Origin: Terriglobia bacterium
GTDB lineage: Bacteria; Acidobacteriota; Terriglobia; Acidiferrales; UBA7541
Direction of reading: 5' to 3'
DNA: 64,000 nucleotides
Assembly: GCA_020073705.1 (NCBI GenBank)
Contig: JAIQES010000006.1
Location: forward strand, 38,466-102,465
Shown one piece after another: positions 7,950 through 16,234 of the stretch. The notes under the pieces are model-generated. The model made no database searches. It saw nothing but the letters and a program-made list of their open reading frames with translations, and was not told where the DNA came from. How positions within the stretch are numbered: position 1 is the first letter of the stretch; the number at the start of each line of letters is the position of its first letter. A program made the position numbers and the translations under genes.

Positions 7950-8266
7950 AGCTCTCAAGGTATGAAGCCTCGTGCATTCGACGCTCACGTTTTCTGAAAT
8001 TCCCCTGTCACATCGGACCTCCCAGCCTCTAGAAAAGCGGACATTCCTACTTTGCTCAAATCGGACATGGGGAAAATCCAGCAAAATGGTCAGTCGCGCG
8101 GAACTCATCGGCAGGACCGTTCCCTTTGGTTTTTCGATCGTCTCAAATTAGGGCTTCCGGCTCCGTGGACGGGCACTACGACCCCACACGCCGAAATCGT
8201 GGAAGCGACGGCACCTGCGCTGGCGCCGCGAATCGAGATTCTGGTATTCTAGCGGCTAGAGGCAGC
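7950..8266. other. Gene-free intergenic stretch
   Basis: I see no convincing gene in these 317 bp. An open frame at 8052-8252 has no ribosome site and its product resembles nothing I know. A TATTCT at 8245-8250 could be the -10 box of the following DUF4159 gene. No strong terminator hairpin follows the regulator. Confidence 0.5.
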
Positions 8267-9196
8267 ATGAAGCTGGTGGCGCGCATTTCGGTGCTGGCGT
8301 TGTTCGCAGGACTGAGCAGCGGACTGCTGGCCCTGCAGCGCGACGCCTTTCAGGAACGCAACAACTTCCCGCAACGCAACCGTTCGCAGCAACCTGGCGG
8401 CTTCTCGCAATGGTTCGGCTATCCGCAGAATGGCGTCCAGTCGTCATACTTCGGGCTTCCCACGCAACGTTACGCCAGGGGCGGCGCAGGCACGCCCACA
8501 GACTATAACGCCAAGACGGAGTGGGCCTTTGGCCGGCTGGTTTACTCGAATCTTAGCGACGTCGGGCCGCCGGTCGCGCATCGCAGTATGCGCCGCTGGT
8601 CAGAGGACTGGCCGTACGGCGACTGGCACTTCGCCGCAGGTGTGCAGCGCCTGACGCGCATCGACGCCCGCCACGACGACGAGACCGTGGACCTTACCAG
8701 CGACGAGCTTTTCAACTGGCCCTGGATCTACGGCAATCAGGTTGGGAACTGGCGCCTGCCCGACGATCAGGCCAAGCGGCTGCGCGAGTATCTGCTCAAG
8801 GGCGGCTTCCTGCTGGTGGATAACTTCCACGGCGGCCAGGCGTGGCAGAACTTCATGGCCGGCATTCGCAAGGTGTTCCCCGATCGCCCCATCGAGGAGC
8901 TGCAGACCAGCGACGAAATCTACCACACGCTTTACGACATTGACGAGCGCATGCAGGTGCCGGGCGCGGAATACGAGCTGACGGGCAAGACCTACGTGAC
9001 TTACGTGCCGGACGGCGTTGAACCGCACTGGCGCGCCATCCGCGACGACCAGGGGCGCATCATGGTGGCCATCTGCCACAACATGCACCTCGCCGATTCC
9101 TGGGAGCACGCCGACGATCCGCTGTATCCGGAGCGATTCACTTCGTTCGCTTACCGCGTGGGGATCGACTACCTCATCTACTCGATGACGCACTAG
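8267..9196 (+). CDS. Exported DUF4159 family protein
   Basis: The chosen ATG at 8267 follows AGAGG and opens a typical signal peptide (MKLVARISVLALFAGLSSG). The longer open frame from 8126 lacks any export signal. The 309-residue product has a low-complexity Gln/Asn/Arg-rich linker, then the DUF4159 domain (about 90-305). Landmarks are FNWPWIYGNQVGNWRLPDDQ, LREYLLKGGFLLVDNFHG and VAICHNMHLADSWEHADDP. The domain resembles a glutamine-amidotransferase-like flavodoxin fold in which a large membrane or scaffold protein is recognised, and it is common in Acidobacteria. Its biochemical role is not established. It stands alone, upstream of tRNA-Thr. Confidence 0.85.
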   Translation: MKLVARISVLALFAGLSSGLLALQRDAFQERNNFPQRNRSQQPGGFSQWFGYPQNGVQSSYFGLPTQRYARGGAGTPTDYNAKTEWAFGRLVYSNLSDVGPPVAHRSMRRWSEDWPYGDWHFAAGVQRLTRIDARHDDETVDLTSDELFNWPWIYGNQVGNWRLPDDQAKRLREYLLKGGFLLVDNFHGGQAWQNFMAGIRKVFPDRPIEELQTSDEIYHTLYDIDERMQVPGAEYELTGKTYVTYVPDGVEPHWRAIRDDQGRIMVAICHNMHLADSWEHADDPLYPERFTSFAYRVGIDYLIYSMTH

Positions 9197-9364
9197 CGTC
9201 CCGTTGGGCCTTCGCGGGGGATTCTCGGACACTCGGATCTTAAAACCACTCTCAATGTCTATACACACGCAATACCAGAGTCGTTCCCAAATGTTCCCAA
9301 GCTTGACGAGGGAATAAAAAATGGAAAAGTTAATTAGCTGATGCTAAAAGAATTGCAAGAACGG

Positions 9365-9440
9365 TGGAGCCGAGGCCCAGACTTGAACTGGGGACCTGTC
9401 GATTACGAATCGACTGCTCTACCAACTGAGCTACCTCGGC
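9365..9440 (-). tRNA. tRNA-Thr (anticodon CGU)
   Basis: The reverse strand folds into a full cloverleaf. The acceptor stem GCCGAGG pairs with CCTCGGC. The D-arm contains AGCTCAGTTGGTAGAGC. The anticodon stem GTCGA/TCGAC encloses the loop TTCGTAA with anticodon CGT, and the T-arm contains GTTCAAGTC. The 3' CCA is encoded (9365-9367). Length is 76 nt. It reads ACG threonine codons. Confidence 0.97.
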
Positions 9441-9512
9441 TTTGAGTAATTCACTCTAGCATCGCGCGGAAAAAGGTGTCAAACGCTGCGATGCATCCGC
9501 TGCAAGAAACAA

Positions 9513-9704
9513 CTACCGTGAAAACGGGTACATGAGCCAGCCGATCCCAATGGCGACAAGCAGGAAGGCCAGGAACACCCACAGGACATATTCCACACGT
9601 TCTGCCGCCCCGCGCTTCGATAGGAAAGCAAAGGTCACGGACACAACGAGCGCGAAAAACAGCAACGCCTGGAAATGGGTTAGGCCGGCAAACAAGCCGT
9701 TCAT
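9513..9704 (-). CDS. Small two-helix membrane protein
   Basis: 63 residues with two hydrophobic segments (about 10-28 and 40-59) joined by a charged loop SKRGAAERVE, ending in PFSR. The start codon directly follows the stop of the preceding membrane-protein gene (TAGATG), so it is very likely cotranslated with it. No family is recognised. Genuine coding is supported by this tight linkage and by the clean membrane pattern. The third gene upstream is an M24 peptidase. Confidence 0.65.
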   Translation of the reverse strand: MNGLFAGLTHFQALLFFALVVSVTFAFLSKRGAAERVEYVLWVFLAFLLVAIGIGWLMYPFSR

Positions 9705-10121
9705 CTAGGTTCTCCACCCGCGGCCGATTTCGTATGCTTCGAGCACCGTCAGGAGATTGAGTATGCCTGCGGTGGCGAACAACCGGGTGCCGTAATCGCC
9801 CGAGGCGTGCGCAACATCGGGTCCCGCAGTCTGGATCATATGCGCCAGAAAATAGAATACTCCGGCGCCCATGTCCGCAAAAAATCCAAGCCGGTCGAAC
9901 ATGTCTGTTGCATCGGCGCCGAAGATTCCTCCGCGCATGGCTAGGCCGGCGCACGCCAACCCGCCGACGCATAGGAAGTAAACTGCCGCCTTGCCCCACC
10001 GCCGCAACATTAGGTGTCCGAGCCCGGGGACCGCCCAACTCGCCAACGCGACGGAGATACCCAGCCCCAAACTGCCTGTGCCTTGTTTTTTAACCGCTTC
10101 GCTCAAGTTGATCGCCCTCAC
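9705..10121 (-). CDS. Conserved membrane protein (DUF6677-like)
   Basis: 138 residues, GTG start that overlaps the stop of the upstream M24 gene (GTGA). About four hydrophobic segments are seen. The N-terminal part SLGLGISVALASWAVPGLGHLMLRRW resembles the helical-hairpin region of small multipass proteins with a GxGH motif. It looks like the acidobacterial family I know as DUF6677, but that assignment is from memory. The function is unknown. The stop touches the start of a second small membrane protein. Confidence 0.7.
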   Translation of the reverse strand: MRAINLSEAVKKQGTGSLGLGISVALASWAVPGLGHLMLRRWGKAAVYFLCVGGLACAGLAMRGGIFGADATDMFDRLGFFADMGAGVFYFLAHMIQTAGPDVAHASGDYGTRLFATAGILNLLTVLEAYEIGRGWRT

Positions 10122-11293
10122 GCCAACAACGCCAGAATCTCAGTCTGCACCGCGCCCGTTATGTACGCATCTCCTTCTTCGACGTACACATTCACCTCAC
10201 TGCGCACGCCAAATTCGGGCAAGTAAATCCCCGGCTCAATCGAAAAGCACGTCCGGGGGATCACGCGCCGCACATCGCGCGTCTCAAGTCCGTCCATATT
10301 CGCGCCTGCGCCATGCACTTCCTGCCCGATGTTGTGGCCCGTGCGGTGCACGAAATATTTCGCAAAGCCCGCCTTGCGAATCACCTCGCGGGCCGCGCGA
10401 TCCACTTGCCAGCCCTCGATGACGCGCCCGGCCTTCAGATTCCGCCGCACGAATGCGACGGCCGCATCGCGTGCATCGCGCACAATCGAGAAAATCTTCG
10501 CATACTTTTCCGGCACTCTGGCGCCCAGATACCCAGTCCATGTAATATCGTAGTAGACGCTGTTTGGCACTAGCGTTTTCCCCCAAACATCGAGCAGCAG
10601 TAGATCGCCTTTGCGCACCGGAGCCGAACCTCGCTCTTTTGGCTCGTAATGCGGGTCGCCGGCGTGCGGTCCCACCGCGACGATCGGCGGCGAGTCGGAC
10701 GTGACGCCACTCGCGCGGAATTGTCCCAAAACCCATTGCTGCAGATCGTACTCACTAAATGCTTCCTTCGCCCGCACACGGCGCGCCGCCTCGGCAAATG
10801 CCGCCTGCGTAATGCGGTCTATGGTTCGGCCCGCGACGCGATGTGATTCGAGCTGCTCCGGCGTCCACGCCGCTTCGAACTGCTGCACCAGGTCCGCCGA
10901 GCTCACCACCTTGCAGCCTTGTGCGCGGATCAGTTCGACCGTCCCCGCGTCCACCAGCGATATATACGGAATCAGGTTCTTCGGCGAATACTGCATGGCC
11001 ACTTTCTTCGCCCGCCCGACCAGTTTCCTCAAGTTCTTTTCCATCTCCCCGGCCGCCGCGTAGACCATCTTTTCGCCGGGCAGCGAATCAAGCACCGCCG
11101 CTTCGATCCGGTGCACCAGCTTTCGCGGCGCGCCCTTTGCCGGGATCATGTAGAACCAGCGGCGCTTCGCCATGGCGTGGTCGAGTGCGAGCACGCGGTA
11201 GGCGATCGGATCGCGATGCAGGATGTCGTAGAAGAGCCATCCGTCGAGCTTCTGCTCGTTAAGGGCCTTTTGGATGGCTTCGATGTCGGGCAT
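10118..11293 (-). CDS. M24 family Xaa-Pro aminopeptidase-like metallopeptidase
   Basis: 391 residues with a creatinase-like N-terminal domain and a complete M24 catalytic domain. All five metal ligands are present: D in LLLLDVWG, D in VYYDITWTG, H in HRTGHNIGQ, E in CFSIEPGIY and E in VRSEVNVYV. It should therefore be an active dinuclear metallopeptidase cleaving Xaa-Pro or similar bonds in the cytoplasm, in contrast to the two degenerate M24 homologues near the left edge. It is followed by two small membrane proteins with overlapping or adjacent starts, probably one transcript. Confidence 0.9.
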   Translation of the reverse strand: MPDIEAIQKALNEQKLDGWLFYDILHRDPIAYRVLALDHAMAKRRWFYMIPAKGAPRKLVHRIEAAVLDSLPGEKMVYAAAGEMEKNLRKLVGRAKKVAMQYSPKNLIPYISLVDAGTVELIRAQGCKVVSSADLVQQFEAAWTPEQLESHRVAGRTIDRITQAAFAEAARRVRAKEAFSEYDLQQWVLGQFRASGVTSDSPPIVAVGPHAGDPHYEPKERGSAPVRKGDLLLLDVWGKTLVPNSVYYDITWTGYLGARVPEKYAKIFSIVRDARDAAVAFVRRNLKAGRVIEGWQVDRAAREVIRKAGFAKYFVHRTGHNIGQEVHGAGANMDGLETRDVRRVIPRTCFSIEPGIYLPEFGVRSEVNVYVEEGDAYITGAVQTEILALLA

Positions 11294-11336
11294 ATGCGTA
11301 TGTTTCGTGAGTCGCGGCGCCGCAGGGGAACGCCTT

Positions 11337-11618
11337 TCAACCCGCCAGTGCGCGGACTGCTCCGGCAGTCACGCCACGAACTTCCACACGCTTCGTGCGG
11401 CCGCGCCCGCCCGCTGCGATTCTAACAGCCGACAGCGGCACATTCAAACGCGCCGCCAGCAGCCGCCGCAAAGCCTCGTTCGCGCGGTCGTCCACCGGCG
11501 GGGCGGTCAGACGGATTTTAAGCGCGTCTTGCCATTCGCCCGCGATTTCGTCGCGGCTCGCCCGCGGTTGAACTCGCACCGCAAAACTCACTACACCGTC
11601 TTTTTCCGTGATCTGCAC
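11337..11618 (-). CDS. DUF167 / YggU family protein
   Basis: 93 residues covering the whole DUF167 domain: VRVQPRASRDEIAGEWQDAL, then LTAPPVDDRANEALRRLLA and IAAGGRGRTKRVEV. The family is small, widespread and of unknown biochemical function. It is commonly found next to yggS as here; yggS ends 6 nt upstream of this gene's start, so the two are cotranscribed. No unusual features are seen. Confidence 0.9.
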   Translation of the reverse strand: MQITEKDGVVSFAVRVQPRASRDEIAGEWQDALKIRLTAPPVDDRANEALRRLLAARLNVPLSAVRIAAGGRGRTKRVEVRGVTAGAVRALAG

Positions 11619-11624
11619 CAGATG

Positions 11625-12398
11625 CTAGGCCTTCGTGCGCTCCCCGAAAAGCGCCGTCCCTATACGGATCTCGGTTGCGCCCTCTTCGATCGCTACTTCG
11701 AAATCGTGTGACATTCCCATGGAAAGCACCGGCATGGTTTCTCCGCCAAGTTGTACGCGCAGTCCATCCCGCAATTCACGCAGCCGCCGGAAATACGGCC
11801 GCACTTTCTCCGCATCCTCGAAATACGGCGGCACGCCCATCAGCCCGCGCAATTCCAGATGAGGCAGACACAGCACGGCCTCCGCCAGACGCGGCAATTC
11901 TTCAGCGCTCACACCTGACTTCGCCGCATCCGGATCGAGCTTCACTTCGATCAGCACTCTCAGACGCCCGCTTCCAGCCACGTCTGGCGATTCTTCCCGC
12001 GCCTTTCTCTTCTCTGTTCTCTCTGCGTCCTCTGCGGCGAATTCTCTTCTTGCCCGCTCGAGCCGCTCCGCCAGCCCCATGCTGTCCACTGAGTCGATGC
12101 TGTGAAATAGCCGCGACGCTCGCGCGGCTTTGTTGCTCTGCAGATGCCCGATCAAATGCCAGGTTGCGTCCAGATCCGCGAGGGACGCCTGTTTCGACTC
12201 CCACTCCTGAATGCGATTCTCGCCGAAATGACGCATACCAGCATCGTACAACTCACGAATTCGCCCGGCAGGATGCGTCTTCGAGGCGCCAATAAGGGTA
12301 ATCTCTTCCGCACGACTTTCCGCGCGCGACGCCGCGCGCTCTATGCGCTCGCGAACTCGGGCCAGATTTCCCGCCGCCATTCTCCATTCGGCGCTCAT
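11625..12398 (-). CDS. YggS/PLPBP family pyridoxal-phosphate homeostasis protein
   Basis: 257 residues from the ATG at 12398 (MSAEWRM); a 10-residue longer frame is possible. It folds as an alanine-racemase-type barrel: LIGASKTHPAGRIRELYDAG carries the PLP lysine (K in SKT), followed by HFGENRIQEWESK, WHLIGHLQSNKA and SMGMSHDFEVAIEEGATEIRIGTALFG. These proteins bind PLP and maintain vitamin B6 and amino-acid pools; they are not racemases. A charged, repetitive insertion of about 25 residues (EDAERTEKRKAREESPDVAG) interrupts the barrel compared with typical members. It is upstream of the DUF167 gene. Confidence 0.93.
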   Translation of the reverse strand: MSAEWRMAAGNLARVRERIERAASRAESRAEEITLIGASKTHPAGRIRELYDAGMRHFGENRIQEWESKQASLADLDATWHLIGHLQSNKAARASRLFHSIDSVDSMGLAERLERARREFAAEDAERTEKRKAREESPDVAGSGRLRVLIEVKLDPDAAKSGVSAEELPRLAEAVLCLPHLELRGLMGVPPYFEDAEKVRPYFRRLRELRDGLRVQLGGETMPVLSMGMSHDFEVAIEEGATEIRIGTALFGERTKA

Positions 12399-12420
12399 TG
12401 CGGGAATTCTAGCACGCGCT

Positions 12421-12444
12421 TTGGTCAATCCCTGTTGGTCAATC
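12421..12444. repeat. Tandem direct repeat TTGGTCAATC
   Basis: The 10-mer TTGGTCAATC occurs at 12421-12430 and again at 12435-12444 in the divergent region between yggS and tmk. A 14-bp period is not a clean helical turn. On the - strand both copies read as ATTGACC-like boxes. It may be a regulator site or chance. Confidence 0.35.
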
Positions 12445-12465
12445 GTTTTTGATGCGCGGACTTCC

Positions 12466-12494
12466 TTGCAGCGGTATCGCGCTCACGTTAGACT
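12466..12494 (+). promoter_or_regulatory. Candidate sigma70-type promoter for tmk, near-leaderless
   Basis: A -35 box TTGCAG (12466-12471) and a -10 box TAGACT (12489-12494) are separated by 17 bp. The -10 box ends 12 bp before the tmk ATG, so transcription would begin about 6 nt before or near the start codon. No Shine-Dalgarno precedes the ATG, consistent with a leaderless or nearly leaderless message. Confidence 0.6.
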
Positions 12495-12506
12495 GGCATT
12501 CGAATT

Positions 12507-13208
12507 ATGACGCCACGCGGAAAACTGATCGCGCTTGAAGGAATCGACGGCTCGGGGAAGCGCACGCAACTTGATCTTCTGGCGGGCGCACTCGATGCCC
12601 GAGGCCTGGCAACCATGCGCATCAGCTTCCCCCGCTATGAATCATCCTTCGGCAAGCTCGTCGCGCGCTATCTCAACGGTGAATTTGGCTCCATCGAAGC
12701 CGTGGACCCGCACCTCTCCGCCCTGCTCTATGCCGGGGATCGCTTTGAAGCGAAGGGCGAACTCGAATCGGCTCTGGCGGCGGGCAAGATCATTCTTGCC
12801 GATCGTTATATTGGCTCGAATCTCGCCCATCAGTCCGAACGCGTCCCTCCCGGCGAGCGCGAAGAGTTTCTCGCGTGGCTGAAGCGACTCGAATATGGCC
12901 TCTACGGCCTGCCGGTCGAAGACCTGGTCGTGTATTTGCGTGTTCCCGCCGCGGAGGCGCATCGACTGATTGGCTTGAAGCCCGCTCGCGTTTACACCTC
13001 GCTCCGGCATGATATTTTGGAAGCGGACGTCACCCATCTCGAACAAACCGCCATGATTTACGATCGCCTGGCAACTGGAACCAACTGGGCGCGCATCGAC
13101 TGTACCAACCCTGTTTCCGGTGGATTGTATTCACCGGAAGAGATTCACCGGGTATTGCTGAATACCGTGGACTCACGCATTTTTTCCCAGGCGTCCGCGG
13201 AACAGTGA
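12507..13208 (+). CDS. tmk: Thymidylate kinase
   Basis: 233 residues of P-loop kinase: ALEGIDGSGKRTQLDLL holds the Walker A motif (GSGKRT, where GKTT or GKST is more usual). It is followed by RISFPRYESSFGKLVARYLNGEFG and the DRYIGSNLAHQ segment for nucleotide binding. It phosphorylates dTMP to dTDP in the cytoplasm. The length is slightly above the typical 205-215. The holB gene follows 16 nt after the stop; this tmk-holB order is common in bacteria. Confidence 0.93.
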   Translation: MTPRGKLIALEGIDGSGKRTQLDLLAGALDARGLATMRISFPRYESSFGKLVARYLNGEFGSIEAVDPHLSALLYAGDRFEAKGELESALAAGKIILADRYIGSNLAHQSERVPPGEREEFLAWLKRLEYGLYGLPVEDLVVYLRVPAAEAHRLIGLKPARVYTSLRHDILEADVTHLEQTAMIYDRLATGTNWARIDCTNPVSGGLYSPEEIHRVLLNTVDSRIFSQASAEQ

Positions 13209-13224
13209 GCAGGAGAAAAACTTC

Positions 13225-14355
13225 GTGAGCTTCTCTGAATTTCTCGGCAACCCGCGAATCGTGGCTGCGCTGCGCGGCATGCTTGCAGGCGAGCGCGTCC
13301 CGCACGCCATGCTGTTCACCGGCCCGCGCGGTGTCGGGAAGTTCACCCTCGCGCGAATGTTCGCGCAGGCCGCCAATTGCGAACGATTCCGTGACGACTT
13401 CTGCGGCGAGTGTGACACCTGCCGCCGCATCGGCCTGCTCGCCGACACCCGTCCCCTGATCGCGCAGGGGCTGGCGCAGCGCGGCGAACGGCCCGACGCG
13501 GCCACCGTCGAACGCATCCCGCTCTTGCTCGAAACGCATCCGGACGTCTGGGCCGTGGTGCCCGATCCCGTGCGCTCGAAGGACCCTGTGGCGCGCCCCG
13601 CGCTGCGCGTCGGCCAGCTCCGCGCCGTCCAGCGCGCGGCCTACTTCAAGCCTCAGGGGCGCCGGCGCATTTTTATCCTCGACGGCGCGGAAACCATGCG
13701 TTGGGACTTCGCGAATATTTTCCTGAAGATTCTCGAGGAGCCTCCCGAATCCGCCACGCTGATCCTGATCGCGCCCAATCCATTCCAGCTCTTGCCAACG
13801 ATCCGTTCCCGCTGCCTGCAGTTTTCGTTTACACCGCTTGCGACTGCCGATGTCGAGGAAATTCTGCGCGCGCGGACGGAGATGGAGCCCGCGGAACGCA
13901 AGCTCGCCGCGCAACTTTCCGAAGGCAGTCCCGGGGCGGCGATGGACCTTGACCTCGAGGCCGCCGTTAAGCTTCGGCGCGACGCTCTGACGGTCCTGGA
14001 ACGCTCGGTCGAGTTGCGGGGCGTCTCCGCTTTGTTTGCGAGCACTTCCGCGCTCGCCAAGAGCCAGGAGATTGCGTTTGAAAATGTCTTGGAAGTGTTT
14101 TATAGTTTGCTTACGGACGTGCTTGATTTGTCCTGTATTCCCTCGCGGAAAGTGTTGCGGAATCCGGGTTTGCGCAAGGAACTCGAAACACTGAGCAAGA
14201 AGGTGGACGTGATATGGGTCAGCAAAGCCGTCAATGGATTTGACGCGCTGCACGCCCGGCTGCGCCGGAACATTAATCGGTCGTTGGGCCTGGACGCCGT
14301 GGCCATTTCCCTGGCCCGGCCCGCGCCGAATACAGGAAGTTCAAATTTGCGGTAA
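13225..14355 (+). CDS. holB: DNA polymerase III delta-prime subunit
   Basis: 376 residues, GTG start. The AAA+ clamp-loader fold shows SFSEFLGNPRIVAALRGML, a Walker A-like GPRGVGKFTLARMFAQA, the zinc-binding cysteines (CERFRDDFCGECDTCRR), and KILEEPPESATLILIAPNPF with the sensor region LLPTIRSRCLQF. It is a component of the replication clamp loader. It follows tmk by 16 nt and probably shares its transcript. The C-terminal third (about 250-376) is the helical collar region. Confidence 0.92.
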   Translation: MSFSEFLGNPRIVAALRGMLAGERVPHAMLFTGPRGVGKFTLARMFAQAANCERFRDDFCGECDTCRRIGLLADTRPLIAQGLAQRGERPDAATVERIPLLLETHPDVWAVVPDPVRSKDPVARPALRVGQLRAVQRAAYFKPQGRRRIFILDGAETMRWDFANIFLKILEEPPESATLILIAPNPFQLLPTIRSRCLQFSFTPLATADVEEILRARTEMEPAERKLAAQLSEGSPGAAMDLDLEAAVKLRRDALTVLERSVELRGVSALFASTSALAKSQEIAFENVLEVFYSLLTDVLDLSCIPSRKVLRNPGLRKELETLSKKVDVIWVSKAVNGFDALHARLRRNINRSLGLDAVAISLARPAPNTGSSNLR

Positions 14356-14453
14356 CGGAAACGGTCCCGTACCCGTCTATCGCGTATCATAGCTGGTAAG
14401 TACGTTCTGCTCACCAGTGCATGTTCAACCAGGAAAGTCATGAAGGAGTTGTT

Positions 14454-14795
14454 ATGGTGAATCGCAAGTTATTTCGTCCTACTCTTACAGAAGTCAAGGA
14501 ACCGTATTCGAACCGTCCTCATCCTGCCGGGCCCCAGCCTCATAAGAAGCCGGCTCCGCCAGAGCAAACGCACGCGGAAAACTTTTATTGGATCAAACAG
14601 ATGCAGGCCCGCACGCCGGTGGTCATCGTTCTCACCGACGGGGAAACCTTACACGGCGTAATCGAGTGGTATGACCGTGATTGCATCAAACTGACGCGAA
14701 GTGGCAGCCCCAACCTGCTCATCTATAAGCAAGTTGTGAAGTACGTCTATAAGGACGGGGAAGAAGCTGCACTCGGCGGATCCAACGGACAGTAA
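14454..14795 (+). CDS. hfq: Hfq-like RNA chaperone with N-terminal extension
   Basis: 113 residues from the ATG at 14454, which has AAGGAG 5 nt before it; the open frame begins 11 codons earlier without support. The Sm core lies at about 45-100: YWIKQMQARTPVVIVLTDG, then ETLHGVIEWYDRDCIKL (Sm1) and LLIYKQVVKYVYK (Sm2). The conserved YKH of Hfq reads Tyr91-Lys92-Gln93, so the histidine is replaced. A Pro/His-rich, probably disordered N-terminal tail of about 40 residues precedes the core. Hfq hexamers pair small RNAs with messages; whether this variant does the same is uncertain. Confidence 0.8.
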   Translation: MVNRKLFRPTLTEVKEPYSNRPHPAGPQPHKKPAPPEQTHAENFYWIKQMQARTPVVIVLTDGETLHGVIEWYDRDCIKLTRSGSPNLLIYKQVVKYVYKDGEEAALGGSNGQ

Positions 14796-15031
14796 TTTCG
14801 TATAATGGCGAAGGTACCCTCAGTCCCCAGTAGGGATGCGCATATTTTTCGAAACGACGCCCCCGACGCCATTGCCGGCTGGATTTTCGATGCTGCTTCC
14901 GAACCGCCCTGCCTGTCCGGGTTGTCGCTGTTCCGCGCAGGCTTCGATTTGCTAAACTCCCAATTGCATAGAACCTCAGAGAGGGGTCATCCCGCACTAA
15001 GGAGTAAGAGGAGCAACGCGCTCGAATACAC

Positions 15032-16171
15032 ATGAAGATCGGGATCACCTGCTATCCAACCTACGGCGGCTCGGGCGTGGTCGCAACCGAGCTGGGAATG
15101 GAACTGGCCGCGCGCGGTCATGAAATCCATTTCATCAGTTATGCGCCACCGATCCGCCTTACCGACACAAACGACCGGATCCAATTCCACGAAGTGGAAA
15201 TTTCGGACTACCCCCTGTTTGACCATGCGCCGTATGCGCTTACGCTGGCGGTGAAGATGTTGGAGGTGGCCGAATCGGAAACTCTGGACCTGCTACATGT
15301 TCACTATGCCATCCCCCATTCCGTGAGCGCATTCCTGGCCCGGTCGATGGCGGCGCCCAAGCATCTACCCTTCATCACCACCCTTCACGGAACGGACATT
15401 ACGCTGGTCGGAAATGATCGAAGCTTCCTGCCAATCACAAAATTTTCGATCGAGCAGTCCGACGGCGTCACGGCGATTTCCCATTACTTGAAGCAGCGCA
15501 CACTCGAAGAATTCGACATCAAGCGCCCGATCGAAGTCATCCCGAATTTCGTGAATTGTGATCTCTATTGCCGGAAGGAGAATCCGGCCATGCGCGCCGA
15601 ATGGGCCCCGGACGGCGAGCCAATCCTGATGCACTTGTCGAATTTCCGTCCGGTCAAGCGCATCACCGATGTCGTCGAGATTTTCGCGCTCGTGCGCGAG
15701 AAAATTCGCGCGAAGCTGGTCCTGATCGGCGACGGACCCGACCGGGCTGCAGCGGAGTACCTCGTTCGAAAGAGGAAATTGGCGCGCGATGTCCATTTCC
15801 TGGGAAAGCAGAATCGCGTCTACCAACACTTGGCGCAGGCGGACTTGTTCCTCCTGCCCTCGGACATGGAATCGTTCGGCCTGGCGGCCCTCGAAGCTAT
15901 GGCGTGTGAGGTTCCCGTCGTGGCCTCAAACGTGGGCGGGATCCCGGAAGTGATCGAGCACGGGATTGATGGTTACCTGCACCCGCCGCGAGAAATCGAG
16001 ACGGCGGCAAGGTATGCGCTCGATATCTTATCCCGGCCGGACCGCGGACGCGCGATGGGACAGACGGCTCGTATCAATGCCCGGAAGAAATATTGCGCCA
16101 ATGATGTGATACCCCAGTATGAGGCCTACTATCGGCAAGTCCTTGACGCTGTCACTGCAACACACGCATGA
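15032..16171 (+). CDS. bshA: N-acetyl-alpha-D-glucosaminyl L-malate synthase BshA
   Basis: 379-residue GT-B glycosyltransferase (GT4). The N-terminal [21 protein letters not shown] and [15 protein letters not shown] are characteristic of BshA. They are followed by [28 protein letters not shown] and the C-terminal donor-site motif [19 protein letters not shown] (about 280-300). BshA joins UDP-GlcNAc and L-malate in the first step of bacillithiol synthesis, so the organism probably uses bacillithiol as its low-molecular-weight thiol. BshB and BshC genes are not in the window. The ATG has AAGAGGAG about 17 nt upstream, further than usual. Confidence 0.93.
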   Translation: MKIGITCYPTYGGSGVVATELGMELAARGHEIHFISYAPPIRLTDTNDRIQFHEVEISDYPLFDHAPYALTLAVKMLEVAESETLDLLHVHYAIPHSVSAFLARSMAAPKHLPFITTLHGTDITLVGNDRSFLPITKFSIEQSDGVTAISHYLKQRTLEEFDIKRPIEVIPNFVNCDLYCRKENPAMRAEWAPDGEPILMHLSNFRPVKRITDVVEIFALVREKIRAKLVLIGDGPDRAAAEYLVRKRKLARDVHFLGKQNRVYQHLAQADLFLLPSDMESFGLAALEAMACEVPVVASNVGGIPEVIEHGIDGYLHPPREIETAARYALDILSRPDRGRAMGQTARINARKKYCANDVIPQYEAYYRQVLDAVTATHA

Positions 16172-16234
16172 ACACCACGAACACAAAGATCACCATTCGC
16201 GGCGCAAAAAGCTAGCAATGCTCAGGAGACTCGT

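Noticed and set aside
9197..9364. Possible integration site next to tRNA-Thr
   Set aside because: No repeat of the tRNA 3' end and no integrase gene are present nearby.
13030..14253. 407-codon open frame on the - strand opposite holB
   Set aside because: It covers holB and the end of tmk in antisense; no ribosome site, no domain, low-complexity composition.
14805..15035. 76-codon frame between hfq and bshA
   Set aside because: No ribosome site, no recognisable composition, and its end overlaps bshA. The stretch is more likely 5' leader of bshA.
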